Source: Vagococcus entomophilus | GTDB taxonomy: Bacteria > Bacillota > Bacilli > Lactobacillales > Vagococcaceae | Length of the DNA: 64,000 bases | Direction of reading: 5' to 3' | Assembly (NCBI RefSeq): GCF_003987595.1 | Contig: NZ_NGJZ01000002.1 | Coordinates: 186,001 to 250,000 of the forward strand | Shown: piece by piece, positions 55,496 to 64,000 of the stretch | Layout: every line of letters starts with the position of its first letter | Position numbering within the stretch: the stretch's first letter is position 1 | The notes under the pieces: model-generated | Database searches by the model: none | Told to the model about the DNA's origin: nothing | The model's input: only the letters and a program-made list of their open reading frames with translations | Made by a program: the position numbers and the translations under genes

Positions 55496-56371
55496 ATGAA
55501 GAATATTTTAGGAGCGATTCCTAAAAATGAATATACGACAAAGTTATCTGTTTCAGTGTGTTATGCAGTGCTGGCCTCTATTGCGCTCAACTTTTTTTGG
55601 CAGCCAGGCCATATTTATTCAAGTGGGCTAACAGGGCTCGCCCAAATTTTAAGTACATTGATTAGTAAAACAAGTCTCTTTACGGTTCCGGTTTCTGCTA
55701 TCTTATTTGTGTTAAATGTACCGATGTTTTGTCTTGCCTGGAAAAAAATCAGCAAAAAATTTACCGTTTTTACCATCATTTCGGTAACGCTCGCTTCGAT
55801 TTTTATGCAAATTGTTCCAGAAACGGTTTTGACACCAGACCCCATCATTTGCGCGATTTTTGGTGGTGCGATTAATGGATTAGGGACAGGCTTTGCACTT
55901 AGAAGCGGGATTTCATCTGGTGGGTTAGATATTATTTCTATTACAATCAGAAGAGCAACTGGTAAGAGTATTGGTTCGATTGCTATATTGTTTAATGCGT
56001 TCATTATCTTTGCGGCAGCTCTTTTGTTTGGCTGGAAATATGCATTTTATAGCGCATTGTCCATTTTTATTAGTGGGAAAGTTACCGATGTTGTCTATAC
56101 AAAACAACAAAAAATGCAAGTGATGATTATCACGAAAAAGCCAGAAGAAGTTGTTTCTTGCGTGCAAGATCGCTTAAGAAGAGGGATTACCATTATACAC
56201 GGAGCAGAAGGGGCATTTTCTCATGATGGGCAAACGGTCTTGCTCACGGTTATTACTCGGTATGAAATGCATGATTTAGAGGATGCGATGAAAGCTTCTG
56301 ATAAAGAAGCCTTTGTGAGTATTTCAGATAATGTTAAAATTTTGGGTAACTTCTATGATCCGGGAATGTAA
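55496..56371 (+). CDS. YitT-family membrane protein
   Basis: A 291-aa protein with five to six helices (about 17-37, 55-80, 85-110, 120-140, 155-190) and a C-terminal soluble DUF2179 domain (about 205-287, with HDGQTVLLTVITRYE). The family is widespread in Firmicutes; transport roles are suggested but unproven. A GGGGAA site precedes the ATG, and a terminator follows. Confidence 0.85.
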   Translation: MKNILGAIPKNEYTTKLSVSVCYAVLASIALNFFWQPGHIYSSGLTGLAQILSTLISKTSLFTVPVSAILFVLNVPMFCLAWKKISKKFTVFTIISVTLASIFMQIVPETVLTPDPIICAIFGGAINGLGTGFALRSGISSGGLDIISITIRRATGKSIGSIAILFNAFIIFAAALLFGWKYAFYSALSIFISGKVTDVVYTKQQKMQVMIITKKPEEVVSCVQDRLRRGITIIHGAEGAFSHDGQTVLLTVITRYEMHDLEDAMKASDKEAFVSISDNVKILGNFYDPGM

Positions 56372-56395
56372 GATTCACGACTAATATGATAAAAG

Positions 56396-56440
56396 TAAAA
56401 ACTTAGTGTAGTGCCTTGTGCATGATGCTAAGTTTTTTTG
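56396..56440 (+). terminator. Terminator after the YitT gene
   Basis: AAAACTTAG pairs with CTAAGTTTT, with an inner TGCC..GCA-like stem, then a T run. Confidence 0.75.
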
Positions 56441-56577
56441 TGCTCAAAAAGCACGGTTACGACAATAATGGTGGAAGCTTGAGAGGTTGTTTACGTATTT
56501 TTAGTTAGCATAAAAATTGAAATTCGGATGTTTTTAATGATATAGTTAAAGTAACATAAAAAATTAGGGGGAATTGC

Positions 56578-59217
56578 ATGAAGATTTATCAAGAAAAAGT
56601 GGGAGCAGTCATAGCCCGTTTAAAAATAAACATTGAAAGCGGTTTGAATTTAGAAGAGGTTCAAAAAAAGCAGAAGCAAGAAGGAATGAATCGGTTTGAT
56701 GAAGCTAAAAAAGAATCGATTTTTAAAAAGTTTATCCATCATTTAACGGACGTGACAACCATCATTTTGATGGTTGCAGCAATTATTTCTTTCTATATGG
56801 CCATCACTACTGATCATGGTGACTATGTAGAAGGAATGATGATTATTGCGATTGTCATTATTAATGCAGTATTAGCGTTGGTGCAAGAAAATAATGCAGA
56901 GAAATCGCTAGCGGCTTTACAAAGTATGAATCAACAAACCACTAAGGTATTGCGTGAAGGGCAAGAGCAAATGATTCCCTCAGAAGAGTTAGTGGTAGGA
57001 GATGTGATTTTGTTAGAAGCTGGCGGTGTGATACCTGCGGATGCAAGAGTATTAGAATCAATTCAGCTTCGTGTGGAAGAATCTGCACTAACTGGTGAAA
57101 GTGAAGCCGTAGAAAAGCATGCAGAGTTTACTACAGATGAAGAGTTATCCCTAGGCGACCAGCAGAATATGGTGTTTTCTGGCTGTTTAGTTGCAAATGG
57201 GCGTGGCAGAGCCATTGTGACGGCGATTGGGATGAAAACAGAGATGGGGAAAATCGCAAAGCTCCTAAACCAAGAAGGTTCTAAGAAGACACCTTTACAA
57301 AATCGTTTAGACTCCTTAGGGAAAAGAGTGAGTCTGTTGGCACTAATTGCGGCAGCCATTGTATTTATTATTGGAGTCTATCAAAATGAACCCTTACTCG
57401 AAATGTTTATGACTGCAGTATCTTTAGCGGTTGCAGCAGTTCCAGAAACCTTGATGGTCATTGTAACCCTGACGCTCTCATTTGGGGTTCAAAAAATGGT
57501 GAAAAAGCATGCGATTATCCGCAAGCTTCCGGCGGTTGAAACGCTAGGAACTGCAAATGTTATTTGTTCTGATAAAACGGGGACGTTGACTCAAAATAAA
57601 ATGCAAGTACGTCGAGTATGGTTTCGTGGAGACACAGTGGTAGATGTCGAAGAGGCAATGACGGATGAGGCGATGGAAGTACTCAAAATGGCTGCCTTGT
57701 GTTCCAATGCCAAAGTGGAGCAAGTCGAAGAGGACTCACAACAAGTCGTAGGAAATCCAACAGAAGTCGCAATTGTATCAGCGGTAGAGAATAATTATCA
57801 TACAAAAAAAGAAATAGAAGAAAAATATCCAAGAGTTGCTGAATTGCCGTTTGACTCTAGCAGAAAAGTGATGACGACAGTACACAAGATGGGGAAAAAA
57901 TATATTTCGATTACAAAAGGCGCATTTGATGTGATGTTACCAAAATTCCGTTTTGGTGATTTGGAGCAAGCAACGGTGGTGAATGACCGTTTTGGAAAAA
58001 AAGCATTGAGGGTTATTGCAGTAGGATTTAGAATTTTTGAAGAGAAGCCAAGCGCTTTTACTTCGGAATATTTAGAAAATGAAATGAATTTGATGGGATT
58101 AATTGGCATGATTGATCCGCCTAGACCAGAGAGTAAAGGGGCAATTGCAAGAGCCAAAAGAGCAGGAATCAAAACAGTCATGATTACTGGGGATCATGTA
58201 GTTACTGCAAGTGCCATTGCGAAGGAGCTTGGAATTCTGACGCATGCAAAAGAAGCAATGTCAGGGGCGGAATTGCATCAAATTACTGATGAAGAACTAA
58301 CAAAGCGTGTGAAAGAATATTCAGTATATGCGAGAGTAACACCAGAAGATAAGATAAGAATTGTAAAAGCTTGGCAAAAAACTGGCGCAGTTGTTGCGAT
58401 GACAGGAGACGGTGTCAATGACGCACCAGCTTTAAAAGCAAGTGATGTAGGCTGTGCAATGGGAATTGCCGGAACTGATGTCGCAAAAAGTGCAGCAGAT
58501 ATTGTGTTGACGGATGACAATTTTGCTACTATTGTGGATGCTGTAGCAGAAGGAAGAACCGTATATAAAAATATTCGTAAAGCAGTTAATTTCTTGTTAA
58601 GCTGTAATATTTCTGAAATTTTTGTTGTATTAATTGCCATGTTACTTGGATGGGGGGCACCGGTTATCGCGTTACAGCTTCTTTTCGTCAACGTAGTAGC
58701 AGATGGATTACCAGGGTTTGCACTCAGTCGTGAAAAGGCAGAAGAAGGGGCGATGAAAGAAAAACCAATCGCCAAAAATCAAAGTATTTTTGGTGATGGG
58801 TTGTGGAAATGGATTTTATTTAATAGCATATTGTTTACGATTGTAACATTGACTGGCTACTACCTCGGTTCATTTGTGGATGGTGTCTCTACAACGGTTG
58901 GCGCAAGTCACGAGGTAGGGCAGACGATGGCATTCTTGATTCTTGGTTATTCTTCAATCGTTCATATTTTCAACTGCAGAAGTAGCCAATCAATCTTTAA
59001 AGTGAGTCTATCGTCCAATAAGCAACTAGTAGAAATGGCTGTTTTAGCCATCTTTATCATGACGATGGTCGCATTATTGCCACCACTTCAAACTATTTTT
59101 TCAGTTGTACCGCTTAGTATGAATCATTGGCGGATTATCATCAGTTTCTCTTTGCTGCCGGTTTTAGCGACAGAACTAGTCAAATTTCACTATTCGGATA
59201 CGGAAACAGAAGATTAA
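56578..59217 (+). CDS. Cation-transporting P-type ATPase (Ca2+ type)
   Basis: An 879-aa P2-type ATPase with N-terminal cation ATPase domain, TGES actuator loop (172-175), phosphorylated Asp332 in [17 protein letters not shown] nucleotide site, and [11 protein letters not shown] hinge. About ten helices. The helix-4 ion motif reads VPETL rather than the PEGL of classic Ca2+ pumps, as in several lactic acid bacterial members. Calcium export is the best guess; other cations are possible. AGGGGGAATTG precedes the ATG. Confidence 0.88.
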   Translation: MKIYQEKVGAVIARLKINIESGLNLEEVQKKQKQEGMNRFDEAKKESIFKKFIHHLTDVTTIILMVAAIISFYMAITTDHGDYVEGMMIIAIVIINAVLALVQENNAEKSLAALQSMNQQTTKVLREGQEQMIPSEELVVGDVILLEAGGVIPADARVLESIQLRVEESALTGESEAVEKHAEFTTDEELSLGDQQNMVFSGCLVANGRGRAIVTAIGMKTEMGKIAKLLNQEGSKKTPLQNRLDSLGKRVSLLALIAAAIVFIIGVYQNEPLLEMFMTAVSLAVAAVPETLMVIVTLTLSFGVQKMVKKHAIIRKLPAVETLGTANVICSDKTGTLTQNKMQVRRVWFRGDTVVDVEEAMTDEAMEVLKMAALCSNAKVEQVEEDSQQVVGNPTEVAIVSAVENNYHTKKEIEEKYPRVAELPFDSSRKVMTTVHKMGKKYISITKGAFDVMLPKFRFGDLEQATVVNDRFGKKALRVIAVGFRIFEEKPSAFTSEYLENEMNLMGLIGMIDPPRPESKGAIARAKRAGIKTVMITGDHVVTASAIAKELGILTHAKEAMSGAELHQITDEELTKRVKEYSVYARVTPEDKIRIVKAWQKTGAVVAMTGDGVNDAPALKASDVGCAMGIAGTDVAKSAADIVLTDDNFATIVDAVAEGRTVYKNIRKAVNFLLSCNISEIFVVLIAMLLGWGAPVIALQLLFVNVVADGLPGFALSREKAEEGAMKEKPIAKNQSIFGDGLWKWILFNSILFTIVTLTGYYLGSFVDGVSTTVGASHEVGQTMAFLILGYSSIVHIFNCRSSQSIFKVSLSSNKQLVEMAVLAIFIMTMVALLPPLQTIFSVVPLSMNHWRIIISFSLLPVLATELVKFHYSDTETED

Positions 59218-59305
59218 ATCAGGCAGAACACGCTTGCGTTAAACATTATTCGGAGTTATCATTGTACAGTATGAAAAGAATCTGAATGAAAGTAGGTAAA
59301 AATGA

Positions 59306-60451
<1,146 letters not shown>

Positions 60452-60521
60452 ATAAATAAGAGTGAAAGTGGTAAGTGGGGACTTTTTTTGGTAAAGTAAA
60501 AAGAAAAAAGGTGGATGAAAT

Positions 60522-60845
60522 ATGCAATTTATTATTTTGATTGGTGCAATGGCAGTCATGCTTTTCTTTATGACACGCACACAGAAAAAACAACAGCAAA
60601 AACGACAAGAGCTTCTAAGCAATGCCAAAGTGGGCAGCAAAGTGGTCACTATCGGCGGATTACACGGGGTTATCTCTGAGATAAACGAAGAGAAAAAAAC
60701 AGTGACTTTAGATTGTGAAGGGATTTATTTGGAGTTTAATCGCAGTGCAATCGCAACAGTAGAACCAAGTGTAGAAGTTCCAACAGTGGAGCAAGAAACG
60801 ACCACTACGACAGAAGTAAATGAGACAGTAGAAGAAAAAGAATAA
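60522..60845 (+). CDS. yajC: Preprotein translocase subunit YajC
   Basis: A 107-aa protein with one N-terminal helix (FIILIGAMAVMLFFMTRTQKKQQ) and the core VGSKVVTIGGLHGVISEI. YajC associates with SecDF at the translocon. The C-terminal tail (about 88-107) is Thr/Glu-rich and low complexity. AAGGTGGA precedes the ATG. Confidence 0.92.
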   Translation: MQFIILIGAMAVMLFFMTRTQKKQQQKRQELLSNAKVGSKVVTIGGLHGVISEINEEKKTVTLDCEGIYLEFNRSAIATVEPSVEVPTVEQETTTTTEVNETVEEKE

Positions 60846-60884
60846 CATGCTGCATTTCAAAATCAAGATGGAAGTGTGAAAGTT

Positions 60885-61169
60885 ATGCCTGGAAAAGCAA
60901 CGAAAACAGAAATCGTACTACTTGGATGGTGCATCAGAAGAAAATATCGTGAGTTTTTAAAAGCAGGCTACACCACAATCACAAAAGAAGCTTTGTGGGA
61001 GTATGTGACGTGTTTTTTATGGAAACGTGAAAAGCCAACTAGGTTTTTAGATAAGAAACAACAAATTTTACATATGACAGCAAATGATTTTTTTGATTAT
61101 CAACAAATCAAAGCACAAGTTGAAGATAGTCGTCATTTTGATTGGAAAAATATTGAAGATTTATTTTAA
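60885..61169 (+). CDS. ComN-like post-transcriptional regulator
   Basis: A 94-aa soluble protein (MPGKATKTEIVLLGWCIRRKYREFLKAGYTTITKEALWEYV). It resembles the small Firmicute family that includes Bacillus ComN, which acts on comE mRNA. The same gene order (tgt-yajC-this) occurs in other Firmicutes. The start is uncertain: ATG 60885 and GTG 60876 are both near a weak GGAAG site. Whether it affects competence here is unknown; the comG operon lies 22 kb away. Confidence 0.65.
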   Translation: MPGKATKTEIVLLGWCIRRKYREFLKAGYTTITKEALWEYVTCFLWKREKPTRFLDKKQQILHMTANDFFDYQQIKAQVEDSRHFDWKNIEDLF

Positions 61170-61189
61170 AGAATAGGCTCCATTTTATA

Positions 61190-61226
61190 AAAGGGGACAG
61201 AACTCATTGAGTTTTGTCCCCTTTTT
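61190..61226 (+). terminator. Terminator after the ComN-like gene
   Basis: AAAGGGGACAGAACTC pairs with GAGTTTTGTCCCCTTT (one G-U), then T residues. Confidence 0.85.
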
Positions 61227-61263
61227 ATGTGTAGAACCTTATAGGAATAGTCTTTATGGGAGA

Positions 61264-61281
61264 AAGTGAAAAAAATCACAA
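61264..61281 (+). promoter_or_regulatory. Rex-like site 1, upstream of the adhE -35
   Basis: AAGTGAAAAAAATCACAA matches the Rex pattern TTGTGAANNNNTTCACAA at 11 of 14 defined positions. Confidence 0.5.
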
Positions 61282-61288
61282 AAAACTA

Positions 61289-61317
61289 TTTACAAATAAA
61301 CTAGGGTATTGTAAAAT
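61289..61317 (+). promoter_or_regulatory. adhE promoter
   Basis: TTTACA (61289-61294), a 17-base spacer and TAAAAT (61312-61317), bracketed by two Rex-like sites. Confidence 0.7.
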
Positions 61318-61321
61318 GAGT

Positions 61322-61339
61322 ATGTGAAAAAGTTAACAA
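61322..61339 (+). promoter_or_regulatory. Rex-like site 2, at the adhE transcription start
   Basis: ATGTGAAAAAGTTAACAA matches the Rex pattern at 12 of 14 defined positions. It overlaps the expected start of transcription, so Rex bound at high NAD+/NADH would block adhE. Confidence 0.6.
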
Positions 61340-61358
61340 TATTATTGGAGGCGGTTTT

Positions 61359-63947
61359 ATGAAAAAAACACTTGAAAAGACTAGTGTAGTGGAAAAGAAA
61401 ATTAATCAATTAGCAATTCAAGCAAATGAATCATTAGATAAAATGAAAAACTTCACACAGGAACAAGTAGATCATATTGTTCACCAAATGGCAATGGCTG
61501 CGTTAGATCAACATATGCCGCTTGCTAAATTAGCAGTTGAAGAAACGGGTCGTGGGATTTATGAAGATAAGTGCATCAAAAATATGTATGCTTCAGAGTA
61601 CATTTGGCACAGCATCAAACATGATAAAACTGTGGGGATTATCAGCGAAGATGATCAGACTGGCTTGATGGAAATTGCAGACCCTGTAGGTGTTGTATGC
61701 GGGATTGTACCAACGACTAATCCTACTTCAACAACGATATTTAAGGCGATGATTGCGTTGAAGACAAGAAACCCTATTGTATTTGCTTTTCATCCCAGCG
61801 CTCAAAAATGCTCCGTACAGGCAGCGAAAGTAGTGCTTGATGCCGCAATAAAAGCGGGGGCACCCAAGCATTGTATCCAATGGATAGAAGAGCCTGCAAT
61901 TGAAGCAACAAATGCACTTATGAATCATCCAGGGATTGCGATTGTTCTTGCAACAGGCGGATCTGCAATGGTGAAGGCAGCATACTCAACTGGGAAACCA
62001 GCTCTTGGGGTAGGTCCGGGTAACACTCCGGCCTATATTGAAAAAACAGCTAAGATTAAACGTGCAGTCAATGATTTGATTATTTCTAAATCATTTGACA
62101 ATGGAATGATTTGTGCTTCTGAGCAAGCAGTGATTGTGGATCAAGCGGTTTATGCTTCGGTAAAGAAAGAGTTTCAAGCACATCAAGTATATTTTGTAAA
62201 AGCTAATGAATTAAAACAATTAGAAAATGTGGTTATGAATGAAGCGAAAACAGCTGTGAATCCCACAATAGTCGGCCATCCTGCGCATGAAATTGCAGAA
62301 ATGGCAGGAATTACAGTTCCAGAAGGGACTAAAATTTTAATTGCAGAAATCGAAGGTGCCGGTACCAATTATCCCCTATCACGTGAGAAACTTTCGCCAG
62401 TGCTAGCTATGATGAAAGCAAAAAATACCGAACATGCGCTAGAGATGTGTGAAGCAATGCTTGATTTGGGTGGACTAGGACATACTGCGGTAATTCACTC
62501 TGAAAACGAAGAATTACAAAGCTTGTTTGGTTTACGGATGAAAGCTTGCCGCATCCTTGTAAATACCCCAGCAGCCGAAGGAGGAATTGGCAATATTTAT
62601 AATGAAATGATTCCTTCATTAACCCTTGGTTGTGGTTCATATGGAAAAAATTCAGTTTCGAAAAATGTTTCAGCTGTAAATTTGATCAATATTAAAACTG
62701 TAGCGAAACGGAGAAATAATATGCAATGGTTTAAATTACCGCCAAAAATTTATTTTGAAAAAAATTCTCTACAATACTTACAAAAAATGGAAAAGATCGA
62801 ACGTGTTTTCTTAGTATGTGATCCAGGAATGGTTCAATTTGGCTATGCTGAAAAAGTTATGGCAGAATTGCGTAAGCGTAAAGATCCAGTTCAAATTGAA
62901 GTATTCTCCAATGTCGAGCCTAACCCATCAACAGATACAGTCTATGCGGGCACAGAAGCCATGATTAACTTTAAGCCAGACACCATCATTGCTTTAGGAG
63001 GTGGATCGGCAATGGATGCGGCCAAAGGAATGTGGTTATTTTATGAAAAACCAGATACAGAATTTTTCGGGGCAAAACAAAAATTCTTAGATATCCGGAA
63101 ACGTACCTACAAAATTCCGTCATTAGACCAAACTAATTTTGTCTGCATTCCGACAACTTCTGGAACAGGTTCGGAAGTAACGCCTTTTGCGGTGATTACG
63201 GATAGCGAAACGCATGTTAAATATCCCTTAGCTGATTACGCATTGACACCAGATGTGGCAATTATTGATCCGCAATTTGTGTTATCTGTACCCAAATCAG
63301 TAACTGCAGATACAGGGATGGATGTGCTAACGCATGCCATTGAGTCCTACGTATCAGTGATGGCATCTGACTATACACGAGGATTGAGCTTACAGGCCAT
63401 CAAATTGGTCTTTGAATACCTGGAAGATTCCGTCAACAATCCATCATTAGAAAATCGTGAAAAAATGCATAATGCTTCTACTTTAGCTGGAATGGCATTT
63501 GCAAATGCCTTTTTAGGAATTTGTCATTCTATTGCACACAAGATAGGGGGAGAATATGGCATTCCACATGGTCGTACCAATGCCATCCTATTGCCTCACA
63601 TCATAAAATATAATGCAAAAGATCCTTCTAAACACGCCATGTTCCCTAAGTATGATTATTTCCGCGCAGATACTGACTATGCAGAAATTGCTCGATTCTT
63701 GGGACTAAAAGGAAAAAATACAGAAGAGCTAGTCGCTTCTTTAGCTGAGGCTGTTTCTGATTTAGGCAAAAGAGTGGGCATTCAAATGAATCTAAAAGAC
63801 CAAGGAGTAACTCCTGAGGTATTAGAAAGCACAGTAGATCACATGGCAGAATTAGCCTATGAGGATCAATGTACAACAGCAAATCCAAAAGAGCCACTGA
63901 TTAGTGAATTAAAACAAATCATTATAGCTGCCTATCAAGGAAACTAA
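61359..63947 (+). CDS. adhE: Bifunctional acetaldehyde-CoA/alcohol dehydrogenase
   Basis: An 862-aa fusion: an N-terminal aldehyde dehydrogenase (about 1-440; catalytic Cys252 in GMICASEQ) and a C-terminal iron-dependent alcohol dehydrogenase (about 452-862; [11 protein letters not shown], and metal-binding His in [21 protein letters not shown] and GIPHGRTNA). It reduces acetyl-CoA to ethanol, regenerating two NAD+, and forms cytoplasmic spirosomes. TTGGAGGCGG precedes the ATG. Rex-like sites indicate redox control. Confidence 0.96.
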   Translation: MKKTLEKTSVVEKKINQLAIQANESLDKMKNFTQEQVDHIVHQMAMAALDQHMPLAKLAVEETGRGIYEDKCIKNMYASEYIWHSIKHDKTVGIISEDDQTGLMEIADPVGVVCGIVPTTNPTSTTIFKAMIALKTRNPIVFAFHPSAQKCSVQAAKVVLDAAIKAGAPKHCIQWIEEPAIEATNALMNHPGIAIVLATGGSAMVKAAYSTGKPALGVGPGNTPAYIEKTAKIKRAVNDLIISKSFDNGMICASEQAVIVDQAVYASVKKEFQAHQVYFVKANELKQLENVVMNEAKTAVNPTIVGHPAHEIAEMAGITVPEGTKILIAEIEGAGTNYPLSREKLSPVLAMMKAKNTEHALEMCEAMLDLGGLGHTAVIHSENEELQSLFGLRMKACRILVNTPAAEGGIGNIYNEMIPSLTLGCGSYGKNSVSKNVSAVNLINIKTVAKRRNNMQWFKLPPKIYFEKNSLQYLQKMEKIERVFLVCDPGMVQFGYAEKVMAELRKRKDPVQIEVFSNVEPNPSTDTVYAGTEAMINFKPDTIIALGGGSAMDAAKGMWLFYEKPDTEFFGAKQKFLDIRKRTYKIPSLDQTNFVCIPTTSGTGSEVTPFAVITDSETHVKYPLADYALTPDVAIIDPQFVLSVPKSVTADTGMDVLTHAIESYVSVMASDYTRGLSLQAIKLVFEYLEDSVNNPSLENREKMHNASTLAGMAFANAFLGICHSIAHKIGGEYGIPHGRTNAILLPHIIKYNAKDPSKHAMFPKYDYFRADTDYAEIARFLGLKGKNTEELVASLAEAVSDLGKRVGIQMNLKDQGVTPEVLESTVDHMAELAYEDQCTTANPKEPLISELKQIIIAAYQGN

Positions 63948-63958
63948 AAAGCTAACCA

Positions 63959-64000
63959 AAGACTTGGGATATAAGCGAAAACTTATCCCAAGTCTTTTTT
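63959..64000 (+). terminator. adhE terminator
   Basis: AAAGACTTGGGATAAG pairs with CTTATCCCAAGTCTTT (one bulge), then T to the window end. Confidence 0.85.

Overview
The window is low-GC Firmicute DNA, most likely a lactic acid bacterium in or near Enterococcus. The assignment rests on gene content and order: IreB next to RuvX and a DUF1292 protein; prmA-rsmE-relA-dtd; a T-box before hisS-aspS; a complete comG operon followed by a methyltransferase and ackA; 6S RNA beside rarA; tgt-yajC; adhE with Rex-like sites. No rRNA, tRNA, CRISPR array, insertion sequence or prophage was seen.

Layout. 1-2.7 kb: end of an arginine biosynthesis operon (argB end, argD, argF) and a GyrI-like protein. 2.7-5.1 kb: a PucR-like regulator and an MsmK-type sugar ATPase, flanked by two nearly identical ~80-nt small RNA genes whose promoters carry CiaR-type TTTAAG repeats. 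5.2-8.3 kb: lutABC (lactate utilisation) on the minus strand, with a perfect Fur-type box upstream. 8.5-10.9 kb: a reverse transsulfuration pair (mccA-mccB) preceded by a 47-codon leader ORF with three consecutive Cys codons and an intrinsic terminator, which looks like a cysteine attenuator. 11-17 kb: a large membrane protein and the trehalose locus treP-treA/treR. 17-21 kb: ireB-ruvX-DUF1292 and a bacteriocin-export-like ABC system whose ATPase gene is frameshifted. 21-29 kb: an Lrp-like regulator with an isochorismatase-family gene, a candidate sRNA, rnhC, zapA-cvpA-mutS2-trxA, a Zur-type site between a 40-aa basic protein and zinc-free S14, and trhO. 29-33 kb: a LysR regulator, a MetE-like enzyme, and thiT under a TPP riboswitch. 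33-35 kb: an accessory patch with a decayed ORF, another sRNA candidate, and a serine-recombinase homologue lacking its catalytic residues, divergent from comG. 35-41 kb: comGA-GG, a YtxK-like methyltransferase and ackA. 41-55 kb: uspA, 6S RNA, rarA, translation and stringent-response genes, an amidase, and T-box-hisS-aspS. 55-64 kb: a third small RNA of the same architecture on the minus strand, a YitT protein, a cation ATPase, tgt, yajC, a ComN-like protein and adhE.

The main theme for follow-up is RNA-based control. Three ~80-nt RNAs share a core that is the reverse complement of a ribosome-binding site plus start codon. A cysteine-codon leader precedes the cysteine-forming genes. The TPP riboswitch terminator buries the thiT ribosome-binding site and runs into its TTG start. 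Starts were chosen from ribosome-binding sites where the longest frame was unlikely. All functional calls come from reading motifs by eye; no database search was run.
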